Shown here piece by piece: positions 1-7,609 of a stretch of 64,000 bases of DNA. The stretch's first letter is position 1; each line of letters begins with the position of its first letter. The DNA comes from Candidatus Scybalocola faecavium (GTDB lineage Bacteria; Bacillota; Clostridia; Lachnospirales; Lachnospiraceae). Where the stretch lies: the NCBI GenBank assembly GCA_018713145.1, contig DVFP01000033.1, positions 1 through 64,000 on the forward strand, read 5' to 3'. The notes under the pieces were generated by a model that saw only the letters and a program-made list of their open reading frames with translations, ran no database searches and was not told where the DNA came from. The position numbers and the translations under genes were made by a program.

Positions 1-104
1 TTTGTTGCGATATACGCCTGCTTCATTCGTTGGGTTGCAACGGCAGCCTTATCTATGGTTCGTATCGTACCTTTTGCATTGTCTTTCGTTTTAATATCAG
101 CCAT
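1..104 (-). CDS. N-terminal fragment of a conjugative-element protein (runs off the window)
   Basis: An ATG at 104 (minus strand) follows a good AAGGAGG ribosome binding site and overlaps the stop of the upstream gene. About 34 residues are visible, beginning MADIKTKDNAKGTIRTIDKA. From memory this start resembles small to mid-sized proteins that follow ArdC/LtrC-like genes in Lachnospiraceae conjugative elements, but I cannot name a function. It is collinear with the three genes to its right and belongs to the same mobile element. Confidence 0.6.
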   Translation of the reverse strand, partial: MADIKTKDNAKGTIRTIDKAAVATQRMKQAYIAT

Positions 105-771
105 ACAATCCCTCCTTCCTATGCAGGCTGAACCACCTGTTGATGGAGAGCTGTGCGTGGCCAAGCTCCTGTGCTACGCACTGAGCGACCGCTACGCTGT
201 CTCCCACATCACGCTTTACATACAAGGTCTGTTCCTCGTTGTTGTAAAACGCCGCCATATTGGGATACGGAAGTTCATTTGTTGCTTCCACTTCAACAGG
301 GGAAGAATCCAGCATAACGGTAATGAGTGCTTTCGGGTCACGGTTGACAGTCGGTGCAGGCGGTCTCTTGCCGTTGGTCTGCGAAACATCAAAGACCTTT
401 TTCACATTGTAGGAAATGCCGGTCGTACCGTCTCTCTTGGCATACTCGACAGGCTCAAGAATGGAAATGCTTTTCGCACCTTTCTGAATTTTCACATTGT
501 CCTTGCTCCAGTCGTCAAAGTTTTTGAGCTGGCTTGCTTCGGGAAGCTGCTTGAAAATCAGAAGTGCGTTGACCGCAGAGTATCTGTCAAGTCGGCTCTG
601 CGTATCAAGAAACGCTTTGAACTTTTCCGGGTCGGAAACAATCGCCTTTGCGGTGTCGTCCGCCATCTGATATACGGCTTCTTTTTCAGCCTTCATCTTC
701 TCGGCGTATTCCTCTTTGGAAAGTCGTTTGCTCTGCTGTCCTGCCTTAGCAGGGGTAAAATTGTTTGTCAT
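97..771 (-). CDS. ArdC/LtrC-like conjugative-element protein, C-terminally shortened
   Basis: The 224-residue product is hydrophilic. Residues about 35-130 look like the ArdC N-terminal single-stranded-DNA-binding domain (SRYSAVNALLIFKQ-type helix, then FDDWSKDNVKIQKGAKSISILEP). Residues about 195-208 read VAQCVAQELGHAQLSIN, the start of the zinc-peptidase-like half of the family. In the full-length relatives I recall, that half continues for roughly another 100 residues; here it ends within about 14 unrelated residues, so a frameshift or deletion near position 135 is likely. Such proteins are encoded next to relaxase and PcfB genes and may protect or prime incoming single-stranded DNA. The stop overlaps the start of the next gene (ATGGCTGA). 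Confidence 0.6.
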   Translation of the reverse strand: MTNNFTPAKAGQQSKRLSKEEYAEKMKAEKEAVYQMADDTAKAIVSDPEKFKAFLDTQSRLDRYSAVNALLIFKQLPEASQLKNFDDWSKDNVKIQKGAKSISILEPVEYAKRDGTTGISYNVKKVFDVSQTNGKRPPAPTVNRDPKALITVMLDSSPVEVEATNELPYPNMAAFYNNEEQTLYVKRDVGDSVAVAQCVAQELGHAQLSINRWFSLHRKEGLYG

Positions 772-776
772 TGTGA

Positions 777-1571
777 TTACCTCTCTTTCACATTTTTGTT
801 TTTGGGTTTCGGCTGCTGGTGTACGGTCTGTGCCGGGGCGTTCTTTACCTCCGGCTTTGATACCTCCGGTTCTTTGCGTTCTGCTTCTTTCTGCTGCTTG
901 GACTGTGCCTTGTATCGGTCAAGCTTTGCTTTCACCGACGGCTTTCTCTGTCTGTCGCTTACAGTACCCTTATCAGTTTGCATATCTACCGGCTCGGAGT
1001 CGTGCCTTGACGGAGGGTTTTTGTCCGTTTTGGCGACTGTGGGGTTTGACTGGGAATACCCCTCTTTCTGAATAGGTTTTCTGACGGCTTCCTCAGTGAT
1101 GATTTCGTTTTTGGTTTTCGTCGGCTTGTCTTTCTCCAAAGCTTCACGCTTTTCGACAGCCTTCTGAGACTCGGTGACAATCGCAGCCTTATCAACTTTA
1201 CCGAGTTCAAATCTCTCAACGATTCTCTGAATTTTGGAAGCGTCCTCTGCACGGGCAATAATATCAATCGGTACATTATCGCCCTTTGTGTTTTTATCCC
1301 TGAGTACGCAGTAGAGAACGCCGTAGCGTTTTGCCTGCTCGGTAAACTTTTTCAAGTCCTTGTTGGGGATAGAAAACACCTTCAGCTCCTTGCCCGACTT
1401 AATCATATTGGTAAGTCGAGCCTTGCCTTTTGTTTTCTGTTCCTGTTTGAGAACAGAGACTAAAAGAACGGCAATATTTTTAGCTGCCGCTCCGCTTAAT
1501 TTTGCGGCTACTTCAAAGCCCTCAAGCGATAGCCTGACGACCTGTTCTGCCGCATCACCTCCGTTTGTCAT
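777..1571 (-). CDS. pcfB: PcfB-like (DUF3801) conjugation accessory protein
   Basis: The 264-residue product begins MTNGGDAAEQVVRLSLEGFE and has an ordered N-terminal half, including KVFSIPNKDLKKFTEQAKRY, followed by a long Lys/Glu/Pro-rich low-complexity tail. This matches the PcfB/DUF3801 family, named after the enterococcal plasmid pCF10 relaxosome accessory protein thought to link the relaxase complex to the coupling protein. The gene overlaps the 3' end of the relaxase by 17 bp, so the two are translationally linked. No enzymatic motif is expected or seen. Confidence 0.75.
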   Translation of the reverse strand: MTNGGDAAEQVVRLSLEGFEVAAKLSGAAAKNIAVLLVSVLKQEQKTKGKARLTNMIKSGKELKVFSIPNKDLKKFTEQAKRYGVLYCVLRDKNTKGDNVPIDIIARAEDASKIQRIVERFELGKVDKAAIVTESQKAVEKREALEKDKPTKTKNEIITEEAVRKPIQKEGYSQSNPTVAKTDKNPPSRHDSEPVDMQTDKGTVSDRQRKPSVKAKLDRYKAQSKQQKEAERKEPEVSKPEVKNAPAQTVHQQPKPKNKNVKER

Positions 1572-2674
1572 TACGGTTCTGCTCCTTTCGTTCTTGTTTT
1601 TCTTCGTAAACTCTTACCGTTTCAAGGTTGGCTTCAATGACCTTTGACCTTTCGGCTATATCATCACAAAGACCTACCTCTTTGCGGAGAGTCCACAGCT
1701 TGCTCGTGATTGCCGTAATCTGCTCCTTGACATTTGATAGCTCATTGTCACTCAAATTTCTTCTTAACTGTTTTCGCAGGTGCGTTCTATCGTCAGTCAA
1801 GGATTTGATTTGCGACAACACGGACTCTTTATATGAGAAAAGCTGCTCGTCGGTAGAAATGTTCTCCCGTCCAAGCAGCCTTGTCTCCTGAGTGATTTTA
1901 TCGAGCTTCAGCAAATCTTCTTTCAAAAGATAGTGAAGCCTTGCGGTATTCTGTTTTTTGTACTTCGGCAGATAACCCAGCTTATAGCAGTAATGCAGAT
2001 ACAGCCCATACAATCCGCCGACCTTTTTGATTTTGTGTTCTCTTGTGGGCAATCGGTATTGTCTGACTCTTACCGTTTCCTTTGCAAAAGGAACGATGAG
2101 AACCTTTTGATTTTCCGTCAGCCTACGCTTGATTGCGTCCTCGGTATAATTCTCTCCGAGTGATTTAAGTCGTATCGGCTTCTTGTATCCTTTCGGAACA
2201 ATCGTCCAATACTTTCGACTGTCGCTGAGACAATGCTCATAGCCCATCTGCGTGAGGATATAATCAAAGGTCTTTAAGTTGGTGCTGTGTGCAATCGCTT
2301 CATCAATGGCGTCACGGGTAATGGAGTATCGGCTCGGCATACCGGCTTGCTCCTGCTTGTAGTAATAAGAGGATTGCTTACTGCGGTTCGGGTTTGGATT
2401 GTAATACAGTCCGTACTTCTCGCACAGTCGGTCGGCAACCAAGCGGAACTTGAACCACGCTTTTTCATCGCCCCATAACCGCTTGCCGTCCACAAAGGAA
2501 ACGGAGTTGATTACATAGTGGCAGTGCAGGTGCTTCGTGTTCAGATGAGTAGTAACCACCACCTGAAATCTTTTGCCCCACACCTCGTTTGCAAATTCCA
2601 TTCCGATTTTCTGTGCAAGCTCCGGGGATATGTCCTGTTCCTTAAAGCTCAGGTATCCGTGATAGGCTTGTATG
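1555..2674 (-). pseudogene. Conjugative relaxase, N-terminus missing
   Basis: The readable part contains the HUH nuclease signature (THLNTKHLHCHYVINSVSF, with the His-x-His metal site) and a conserved relaxase C-terminal region ending in a charged coiled coil. Homology can be read upstream of the first in-frame ATG (2601) as IQAYHGYLSFKEQDIS, to about 2674. Beyond that the frame reads into unrelated sequence belonging to a histidine kinase gene on the same strand. The family normally has roughly 60-90 residues before this point, including the catalytic Tyr region, so the protein cannot be functional as it stands. The break is either a real rearrangement or an assembly join. Confidence 0.8.
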
Positions 2675-3856
2675 AAATCGTTGGAACAATAAAGATTTAA
2701 GTCCTTTCATGTCCCCTTTTTGATATAAGGTATTTAATGCCATTAAATTATGATTGTATTCATGGCGCAGGCCGGCTTCTTCTTTCATACGATGTTCCAT
2801 GGATGTGCAGCTATCCAGGAGAAGCTGGTTTTTCAGAGAAATCTCCTGGGATTTGATGCGTTGTTGAACCACGGTACTCATGGTGTTTAATGCTGCAATA
2901 AGTCCGCATACTATATTTAGCCACCAGGTAAGCCAGTAAATGATCCCATCGTAGTATCCACTGCGAAAAAGGGCCAAAACAGAAGAGTTTATGTAAATGG
3001 CCAAAGATCCATCGGAAGCCAGAGAGATAAGATAAAGGACAAGGAGAGCAGCAGCGCTCAAGATACAGGCAATCCCAAACTGACGCCAGAATTGTTTTTT
3101 TCGGTTCATGACCAGGTAAAGGACTAAAGCGACACATACAGCCGGGCCGATCCAGTGCCTCCCGAGAATATCGGCAAGATACTCTGGCAGGAAAAATAGA
3201 CCTTCACTTTGGCTGATCTGAAATATTGTCTGACCGGCAGCGGCCAGCAGGAGAGGAATCAGGGAAAAATCCGTCTGATGCATGACCACGCCGATGAGAA
3301 AAATTCCAAAAATGAGTACAAAGGCAAGCGCAGCAGCACCGGTAGGCAGAGCCGTGCGGTTAGCAAAGGCGTACTGTTGGATCATTTCAAGATTTTCCGG
3401 AACAAATCGTAGAATGGGCGGAAATAAAGTTCCGGTTTCATCGACTAACTCATAATCCATGGAAATTGTTCCTTTGCATCCTTCCGGAATAGGAATTTCA
3501 ACGTGCATTATAGAAGAAATGTCGGAGCTTGCAACTAAAGAATGGTAAATTTCTTCATCGTTAATGTAAAGAGTGATATTAGCTCCGGAAATTTCAAAAT
3601 ATAAGCTTCCTCTGGAAAGCCCTTCCGGCAGCAGACCGGAGAAAAAATAAGTACCTGCAAGATTTGAATTATTAGAGACCGTGTTTGCGTCAATAGGAAC
3701 CTGACTTCCGTCATTTTCCAGCCGGACGGAGGTATCCCAGTTAATATAAGTTATCGTATCGCTTTCAATGGTAAATTTATGCAAAAAACCTACGACAGCA
3801 GCACAAATAAATAAAAATAATACACCATAGACCCAGCGATATATATGTATATGCAT
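2642..3856 (-). pseudogene. GHKL/AgrC-type sensor histidine kinase, catalytic domain missing
   Basis: The gene starts at ATG 3856 after an AAAGGAATG ribosome binding site. It encodes one N-terminal membrane segment, an extracellular beta-rich region to about residue 170, then six or seven hydrophobic segments to about residue 330, as in 7TM-type sensors. The phosphoacceptor helix follows (LRHEYNHNLMALNTLYQKGD). Sequence identity to a kinase ends at about KGLKSLL (position about 2690); the remaining residues are read through the relaxase fragment in another frame. The GHKL ATP-binding domain is absent, so the product could sense but not phosphorylate. No response regulator gene remains nearby. 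Confidence 0.75.
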
Positions 3857-4101
3857 AAAATCATTCCTTTGTTTAGTGAAAGTAAAAGCAGATATTTTTA
3901 TTTTAGCATGGAAATGTGAATTTTTAAAGAATTGTTATTTTTAGTTTCTAAAATGTTACAAAGGCGCAAATCCCTATGGAAAAGACAGAGTGTATGCGTT
4001 ATCATATTCTTTGTAGGAATGTTGTCCGTACAAGGATTAAGAGGAAATGGATCAAATAAAGTAAATCAAAGAAAGGCAGTTAAAGAAAGAGGGAATAAGT
4101 A

Positions 4102-4965
4102 ATGTGGCTTTTATATGCGGTAGGATCAGCATTTTTTGCCGGTCTTACATCGATATTGGCAAAGTGCGGTATCCGAAAGACGGATTCCACTGTGGCAACA
4201 GCAGTGCGTACAGTGATCGTCCTGATCTTTTCCTGGATCATTGTAGGTATTGTAGGCTCGGGCAGCCAAATGGCTTCCATCAGCGGCCGGACGCTGGTAT
4301 TTCTTATCCTTTCCGGTGCCGCCACCGGCGCTTCCTGGCTGTGCTACTTTAAGGCTCTTCAGCTGGGGGATATTAATAAGGTCGTCCCTATTGATAAATC
4401 AAGTACAGTTTTGACAATCCTGCTTGCCCTGATCTTTCTCCAGGAAGGGGTCAGCGTTCCAAAGGCCATTGCAGTGGCAGTGATTGCTGTGGGCATTTTC
4501 CTTATGATCGAGAAAAAGGATGTGGAGAAAAAGACCGATGGCCATGGAAGCTGGTTTTTGTATGCCGCCGGGTCCGCGTTTTTTGCCAGCCTGACGGCTA
4601 TCCTTGGTAAGATCGGCATCTCCGGCGTAGAGTCCAACCTGGGCACAGCTATCCGTACTATCGTCGTGCTGGTCATGGCCTGGCTTATGGTGTTTGTTAC
4701 AGGCAAAACCAAAGAGGTGGGGCAGATCGGACGCAAGGAGCTGTTGTTTATATGCTTTTCCGGCGTAGCCACCGGGGCATCCTGGCTGTGCTATTACCGG
4801 GCCCTCCAGGAAGGCCCGGCCAGCGTTGTGGCTCCCATTGACAAACTGAGCGTTATTGTTACTGTTATTTTCTCCTATTTTGTTTTCGGAGAAAAACTGA
4901 GCAAAAAGGCACTGGCCGGACTGGTGCTTTTAACTGCCGGGACGATCGCTATGGCGCTGATTTAA
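4102..4965 (+). CDS. EamA/DMT-family transporter (two 5-helix repeats)
   Basis: The 287-residue protein is built of ten hydrophobic segments in two EamA repeats. The halves are unusually alike: LYAVGSAFFAGLTSILAKCGI at residue 4 matches LYAAGSAFFASLTAILGKIGI at about 153, and GAATGASWLCYFKALQ matches GVATGASWLCYYRALQ. This is the drug/metabolite transporter superfamily, which usually exports amino acids or metabolites; the substrate cannot be read from sequence. The start is supported by an AAAGAAAGAGGG site 10 bp upstream. It converges on the DAHP synthase gene. Confidence 0.85.
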   Translation: MWLLYAVGSAFFAGLTSILAKCGIRKTDSTVATAVRTVIVLIFSWIIVGIVGSGSQMASISGRTLVFLILSGAATGASWLCYFKALQLGDINKVVPIDKSSTVLTILLALIFLQEGVSVPKAIAVAVIAVGIFLMIEKKDVEKKTDGHGSWFLYAAGSAFFASLTAILGKIGISGVESNLGTAIRTIVVLVMAWLMVFVTGKTKEVGQIGRKELLFICFSGVATGASWLCYYRALQEGPASVVAPIDKLSVIVTVIFSYFVFGEKLSKKALAGLVLLTAGTIAMALI

Positions 4966-5060
4966 AGATAGGGCGCCGGGGCGGCACCGGCTATGTGGGC
5001 GGATGCGCCATCTGTAAAACACTTTCAGGCCGTGTCAGGGGCTGGAGCCGCACCGTTGTT

Positions 5061-6068
5061 TTAAAGTTCACGGAAAAATGCCGTTGTCCGGTTGATTTTA
5101 TTCATTAGTCGGTCGAACATTTCCGGCGTAAGGGACTGGGGACCGTCACACAAGGCTTTTTCCGGGTCATTGTGGACTTCGATCATTAGCCCGTCCGCTC
5201 CGGCGGCAATGGCTGCCAGGGCCATAGGCTCTACCATCCACCGGATACCGCAGGCGTGGGACGGGTCTACGATCACCGGAAGGTGGGTTTTCTTTTTCAG
5301 CATAGGAATGGCAGACAGGTCCAGAGTGTTTCTGGTGGAAGGCTCAAAGGTGCGGATGCCCCGTTCACACAAGATGACATTTTCATTGCCTCCGGCCATG
5401 ATGTATTCAGCGCTCATTAAAAGTTCGTCCAAAGTGTTGGCCATGCCTCTTTTTAAGAGAATAGGAGTTTTAAGTTTTCCGACTTCCTTTAATAGTTCAA
5501 AATTTTGCATGTTTCTTGTGCCGATCTGGATCATATCCACATCGTGAAAAAGATCAATGTGTTCCGGACTCATAAGCTCTGTGACCACGGGAAGTCCACA
5601 GGCTTTTTTTGCGTCCAGGAGCATTTTCAGACCTTCATCATGTAAGCCCTGAAAAGCGTAAGGGGACGTTCTTGGCTTAAACGCGCCGCCTCTTAAGAGT
5701 CCTGCGCCGCTTCTGGCAACACTTTTTGCAACACAGTTGATCTGATCTGCGGTTTCAATAGAGCATGGGCCGGCAATGACCTGAAAATGCCCGCCGCCGA
5801 TCTTTTTCCCGGAGACATCGATCACAGAATCTTTTGGATGAAATTTACGGTTGGCCTTTTTGTAAGGCTCCTGGACCCGTTTTACGGATTCTACGATCCG
5901 GCGGGCAGAAAGCCAGTCCATATTGATTTTTGATGTATCTCCTACAAGTCCCCAAATCAGGGTGTTTTCACCTTTAGATTTGTGGATGTCCAGCCCAAGG
6001 GCGCGGATCTCTTCTTCCAGCAAATGGATCTCCTTTTCCGGCGCGTTTTGCTTAAAAATAATGATCAT
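5061..6068 (-). CDS. aroF: 3-deoxy-7-phosphoheptulonate (DAHP) synthase, type I-beta with N-terminal regulatory domain
   Basis: This enzyme condenses phosphoenolpyruvate and erythrose 4-phosphate, the first step of the shikimate pathway to Phe, Tyr and Trp. The 335-residue product has an N-terminal ferredoxin-like/ACT-like domain (about residues 1-70) and the barrel with GPCSIE (about 100) and KPRTSPYAF (about 131). That architecture is the Thermotoga-type enzyme, in which the N-terminal domain mediates aromatic feedback. I chose ATG 6068 because AGGAGG lies 8 bp upstream; an ATG at 6128 has no such site. The gene sits about 230 bp downstream of a leader peptide and terminator that look like a Phe/Tyr attenuator, so it is probably controlled both allosterically and at transcription. 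Confidence 0.93.
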   Translation of the reverse strand: MIIIFKQNAPEKEIHLLEEEIRALGLDIHKSKGENTLIWGLVGDTSKINMDWLSARRIVESVKRVQEPYKKANRKFHPKDSVIDVSGKKIGGGHFQVIAGPCSIETADQINCVAKSVARSGAGLLRGGAFKPRTSPYAFQGLHDEGLKMLLDAKKACGLPVVTELMSPEHIDLFHDVDMIQIGTRNMQNFELLKEVGKLKTPILLKRGMANTLDELLMSAEYIMAGGNENVILCERGIRTFEPSTRNTLDLSAIPMLKKKTHLPVIVDPSHACGIRWMVEPMALAAIAAGADGLMIEVHNDPEKALCDGPQSLTPEMFDRLMNKINRTTAFFREL

Positions 6069-6115
6069 AATAGAAACCTCCTGTAAAAGTCTGATTAAAT
6101 GCGGGTAACATCTCA

Positions 6116-6161
6116 CCACTAAGCTCAAGCAGCGTTGCTTCGCAACTTGCTTTCACTAAGG
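6116..6161. repeat. Short palindromic interspersed element, copy 1
   Basis: An imperfect inverted repeat reads CCACTAAGCTCAAGCAGCG, a GC-rich centre, then CTTGCTTTCACTAAGG. It closely resembles the element at 6178-6221. Both lie in the transcribed leader between the attenuator terminator and aroF, so they would form RNA hairpins in any readthrough transcript. Confidence 0.7.
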
Positions 6162-6177
6162 GTCGAGATGTGCGTTC

Positions 6178-6221
6178 CCACTAAATTCAAGCAGCGCCTG
6201 CGGCTTGCTTTCATTAAGTGG
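6178..6221. repeat. Short palindromic interspersed element, copy 2
   Basis: The arms CCACTAAATTCAAGCAGC and GCTTGCTTTCATTAAGTGG pair across a short CGCCTGCG centre. It is the second copy of the 6116-6161 element, about 60 bp apart, and appears to be a REP-like or miniature mobile palindrome rather than a regulatory site. Confidence 0.7.
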
Positions 6222-6228
6222 TCACAGC

Positions 6229-6261
6229 AAAAAAGCTGATGTTGCGGGAACATCAGCTTTT
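6229..6261 (-). terminator. Attenuator terminator upstream of aroF
   Basis: On the minus strand AAAGCTGATGTT, a CCCGC loop and AACATCAGCTTT form a perfect 12-bp stem followed by a run of U. It lies 39 bp after the leader peptide stop codon and about 160 bp before the aroF start, the place expected of a regulated terminator. The 5' arm can instead pair with the end of the leader coding region (see the attenuator entry). Confidence 0.88.
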
Positions 6262-6299
6262 GGGGGTAGTTACAGTATGAATCTGTCAGATTCTTTCTG

Positions 6300-6398
6300 C
6301 TATATGGCTGTTCCGATGCAACACAATAAATCCGCGCGAATGTAGCCCGGATAATAATAGCCATATGCAAAATTAAAGCAATGGTTTTGTGCTGTCAT
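6300..6398 (-). CDS. Aromatic-rich leader peptide of aroF (32 residues)
   Basis: A short reading frame starts at ATG 6398 with AGGAGG 6 bp upstream and stops at TAG 6300-6302. Residues 8-19 read FNFAYGYYYPGY: two Phe and five Tyr among twelve residues, with three Tyr codons in a row. Such a density of the pathway end products is the hallmark of leader peptides that control amino acid biosynthesis by ribosome stalling. It has its own promoter at 6503-6531, is followed by a terminator, and the next gene downstream on that strand is DAHP synthase. It is too short for ordinary gene finders. Confidence 0.85.
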   Translation of the reverse strand: MTAQNHCFNFAYGYYYPGYIRADLLCCIGTAI

Positions 6399-6442
6399 GG
6401 GACGCCTCCTGAAAGATTATAGGTGAAGATTGGCGGCAGAAT

Positions 6443-6470
6443 GTAACAGTTTAGCCAGCTAAACTGTTAC
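6443..6470. repeat. Perfect 13-bp inverted repeat in the aroF leader region
   Basis: GTAACAGTTTAGC and GCTAAACTGTTAC are separated by 2 bp. The palindrome lies between the aroF promoter and the leader peptide start, so it could be a transcribed hairpin or an operator just downstream of the start of transcription. No U-run follows on either strand. Confidence 0.7.
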
Positions 6471-6502
6471 GGCGAAACTGCCGAGATTTTTGGTTCTTTT
6501 TG

Positions 6503-6531
6503 ATTCTAGCAGAAAAAATAAAGGTTGTCAA
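6503..6531 (-). promoter_or_regulatory. Sigma-A promoter for the leader peptide and aroF
   Basis: On the minus strand a perfect -35 TTGACA (6531-6526) and -10 TAGAAT (6508-6503) are separated by 17 bp. Transcription should start near 6495, about 100 bp before the leader peptide start. Confidence 0.85.
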
Positions 6532-6534
6532 TGA

Positions 6535-6561
6535 CGATTTAAAGCGTTGCGCTTTAAATCG
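6535..6561. repeat. 12-bp inverted repeat beside the aroF promoter
   Basis: CGATTTAAAGCG and CGCTTTAAATCG flank a TTG centre. It lies immediately upstream of the -35 box of the aroF promoter. It may be one of the many small palindromes of this genome or a regulator site. Confidence 0.6.
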
Positions 6562-6781
6562 AGAAAGTGGATGCTGTTTACCCATGAACAGTAATGAACT
6601 GGGATAGGGACAGTAAGGGGGCCGGCCTGTCACGGTAAATACTACGGATCCTGGAGACAAAAACGTGTCTGTAACCGTAATCGCAGGCTCTGTGTCCGGA
6701 TCAAATGCCATAAATTAAGTAAAAATCAAAAAATTCATAACCTTCCCCCAGCAAAATATTTGGAAGCACGCCTTTATCCAT
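6562..6781. other. Intergenic stretch without a recognisable gene
   Basis: A minus-strand reading frame spans this area (MAFDPDTEPAITVTDTFLSP...), but it has no adjacent ribosome binding site and runs through the aroF promoter. It may be a relic; I see no supported function here. Confidence 0.5.
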
Positions 6782-6812
6782 GGTATAATAGCCCCAGAGG
6801 GGCTATTATACC
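6782..6812. repeat. Perfect palindrome with TATAATAGCC arms, copy 1
   Basis: GGTATAATAGCCCC and GGGGCTATTATACC pair perfectly across AGA. A closely similar palindrome lies at 10798-10830. Each arm contains TATAAT, a -10 box in either orientation. Both copies lie shortly upstream of plus-strand genes. Confidence 0.75.
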
Positions 6813-6895
6813 GCGTCTTTTGAGCGGCGAACGAAGTGAGCATACCGATACGCAATTATACCGTGTTGGCGATTTGATAAAGGGGGATAAATCCT

Positions 6896-7373
6896 ATGAC
6901 AGGAGGAATAAAAATACGGTGGTCTGTGAAAAAGAGATGCATGATCGGAGTCGGACTGACGGCGGCGGCGCTACTTCTGCTGGCGGTATCCGCTTATATT
7001 CCGTCTTTTGCCCAGTGGTATGCTGTTGCAATTTATCCGTTATATGTAGGGAGTATGGGACGTATCATGGGGATTTTCCCTTTTTCTGTTGTGGAAATGT
7101 TATTATATCTGTTTCTTCTTGGCGTTATAGGTTCTGTTATTTATACCATAATAAAGATGATCCGTACCGGCGGTGTTTTAAAACCTGCTGTCCGGTGGCT
7201 GTCCGGATTTGTCTGCAAACAATGACTTTTGGGCTTCTTATGAAGGAAGTATTTCCCAGATTTCCGATTGGATGAATGATACTTACCTGAAAGCTAACGG
7301 TCAGTCCGAGGGCATCGTAAGCTATGATAAAATGGTGGATCTGGTGGTTTCTTATTATTTTTCTCAGAACTAA
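6896..7373 (+). pseudogene. DUF3810-family membrane protein, internally deleted
   Basis: The first 109 residues contain a Lys-rich start, a hydrophobic segment, PSFAQWYAVAIYPLYVGSMG and a second membrane helix (FPFSVVEMLLYLFLLGVIG), as in the N-terminus of DUF3810 proteins. The frame then closes at 7223. In another frame, from about 7217, the sequence reads NDFWASYEGSISQISDWMND then YLKANGQSEGIVSYDKMVDL and VVSYYFSQN, ending at 7373, which fits the extreme C-terminus of the same family. The metallopeptidase-like middle, roughly 200 residues, is gone. A ribosome binding site (AGGGGGATAAATCCT) precedes the ATG. The N-terminal fragment may still be translated. Confidence 0.75.
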
Positions 7374-7609
7374 AAATAGCCATGGGAAGAATTGTAAAAA
7401 GAAATCTTAAATGGGACGCAGGTGAATCCTAAGTAGCTATTTGGGCTAAATTGTGTTATACTCAAAATCTGACACGGGCTTGAGCCTGTTGCGTATGATC
7501 AGCTATGTGCTGTCAGAGAAAAAAGTAAGGTGCTGGTTTGATATAAGCTTTGTCATTAGCAATAAATACGGACTTCGTTTTTTCTGAAATATGGAAAGGA
7601 TGATCATTT

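Larger units (their letters stand above)
6229..6398 (-). promoter_or_regulatory. Probable Phe/Tyr ribosome-mediated transcription attenuator
   Basis: Four segments that fit the classic trp-type scheme can be read on the minus strand. Segment 1, ATATGGCT (6366-6359), contains the Tyr codons and pairs perfectly with segment 2, AGCCATAT (6309-6302). Segment 2, extended as GGAACAGC (6314-6307), can instead pair with segment 3, GCTGATGTTCC (6257-6247), with a 3-nt bulge. Segment 3 is also the 5' arm of the terminator (segment 4 completes it). A ribosome stalled at the Tyr/Phe codons would cover segment 1 and favour 2:3 antitermination; a ribosome reaching the stop codon at 6300-6302 would cover segment 2 and allow termination. 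The pairings are seen; the mechanism is inferred. Confidence 0.8.

Noticed and set aside
6451..6711. 86-codon minus-strand frame upstream of aroF
   Set aside because: It has no ribosome binding site and runs through the aroF promoter; composition looks non-coding.
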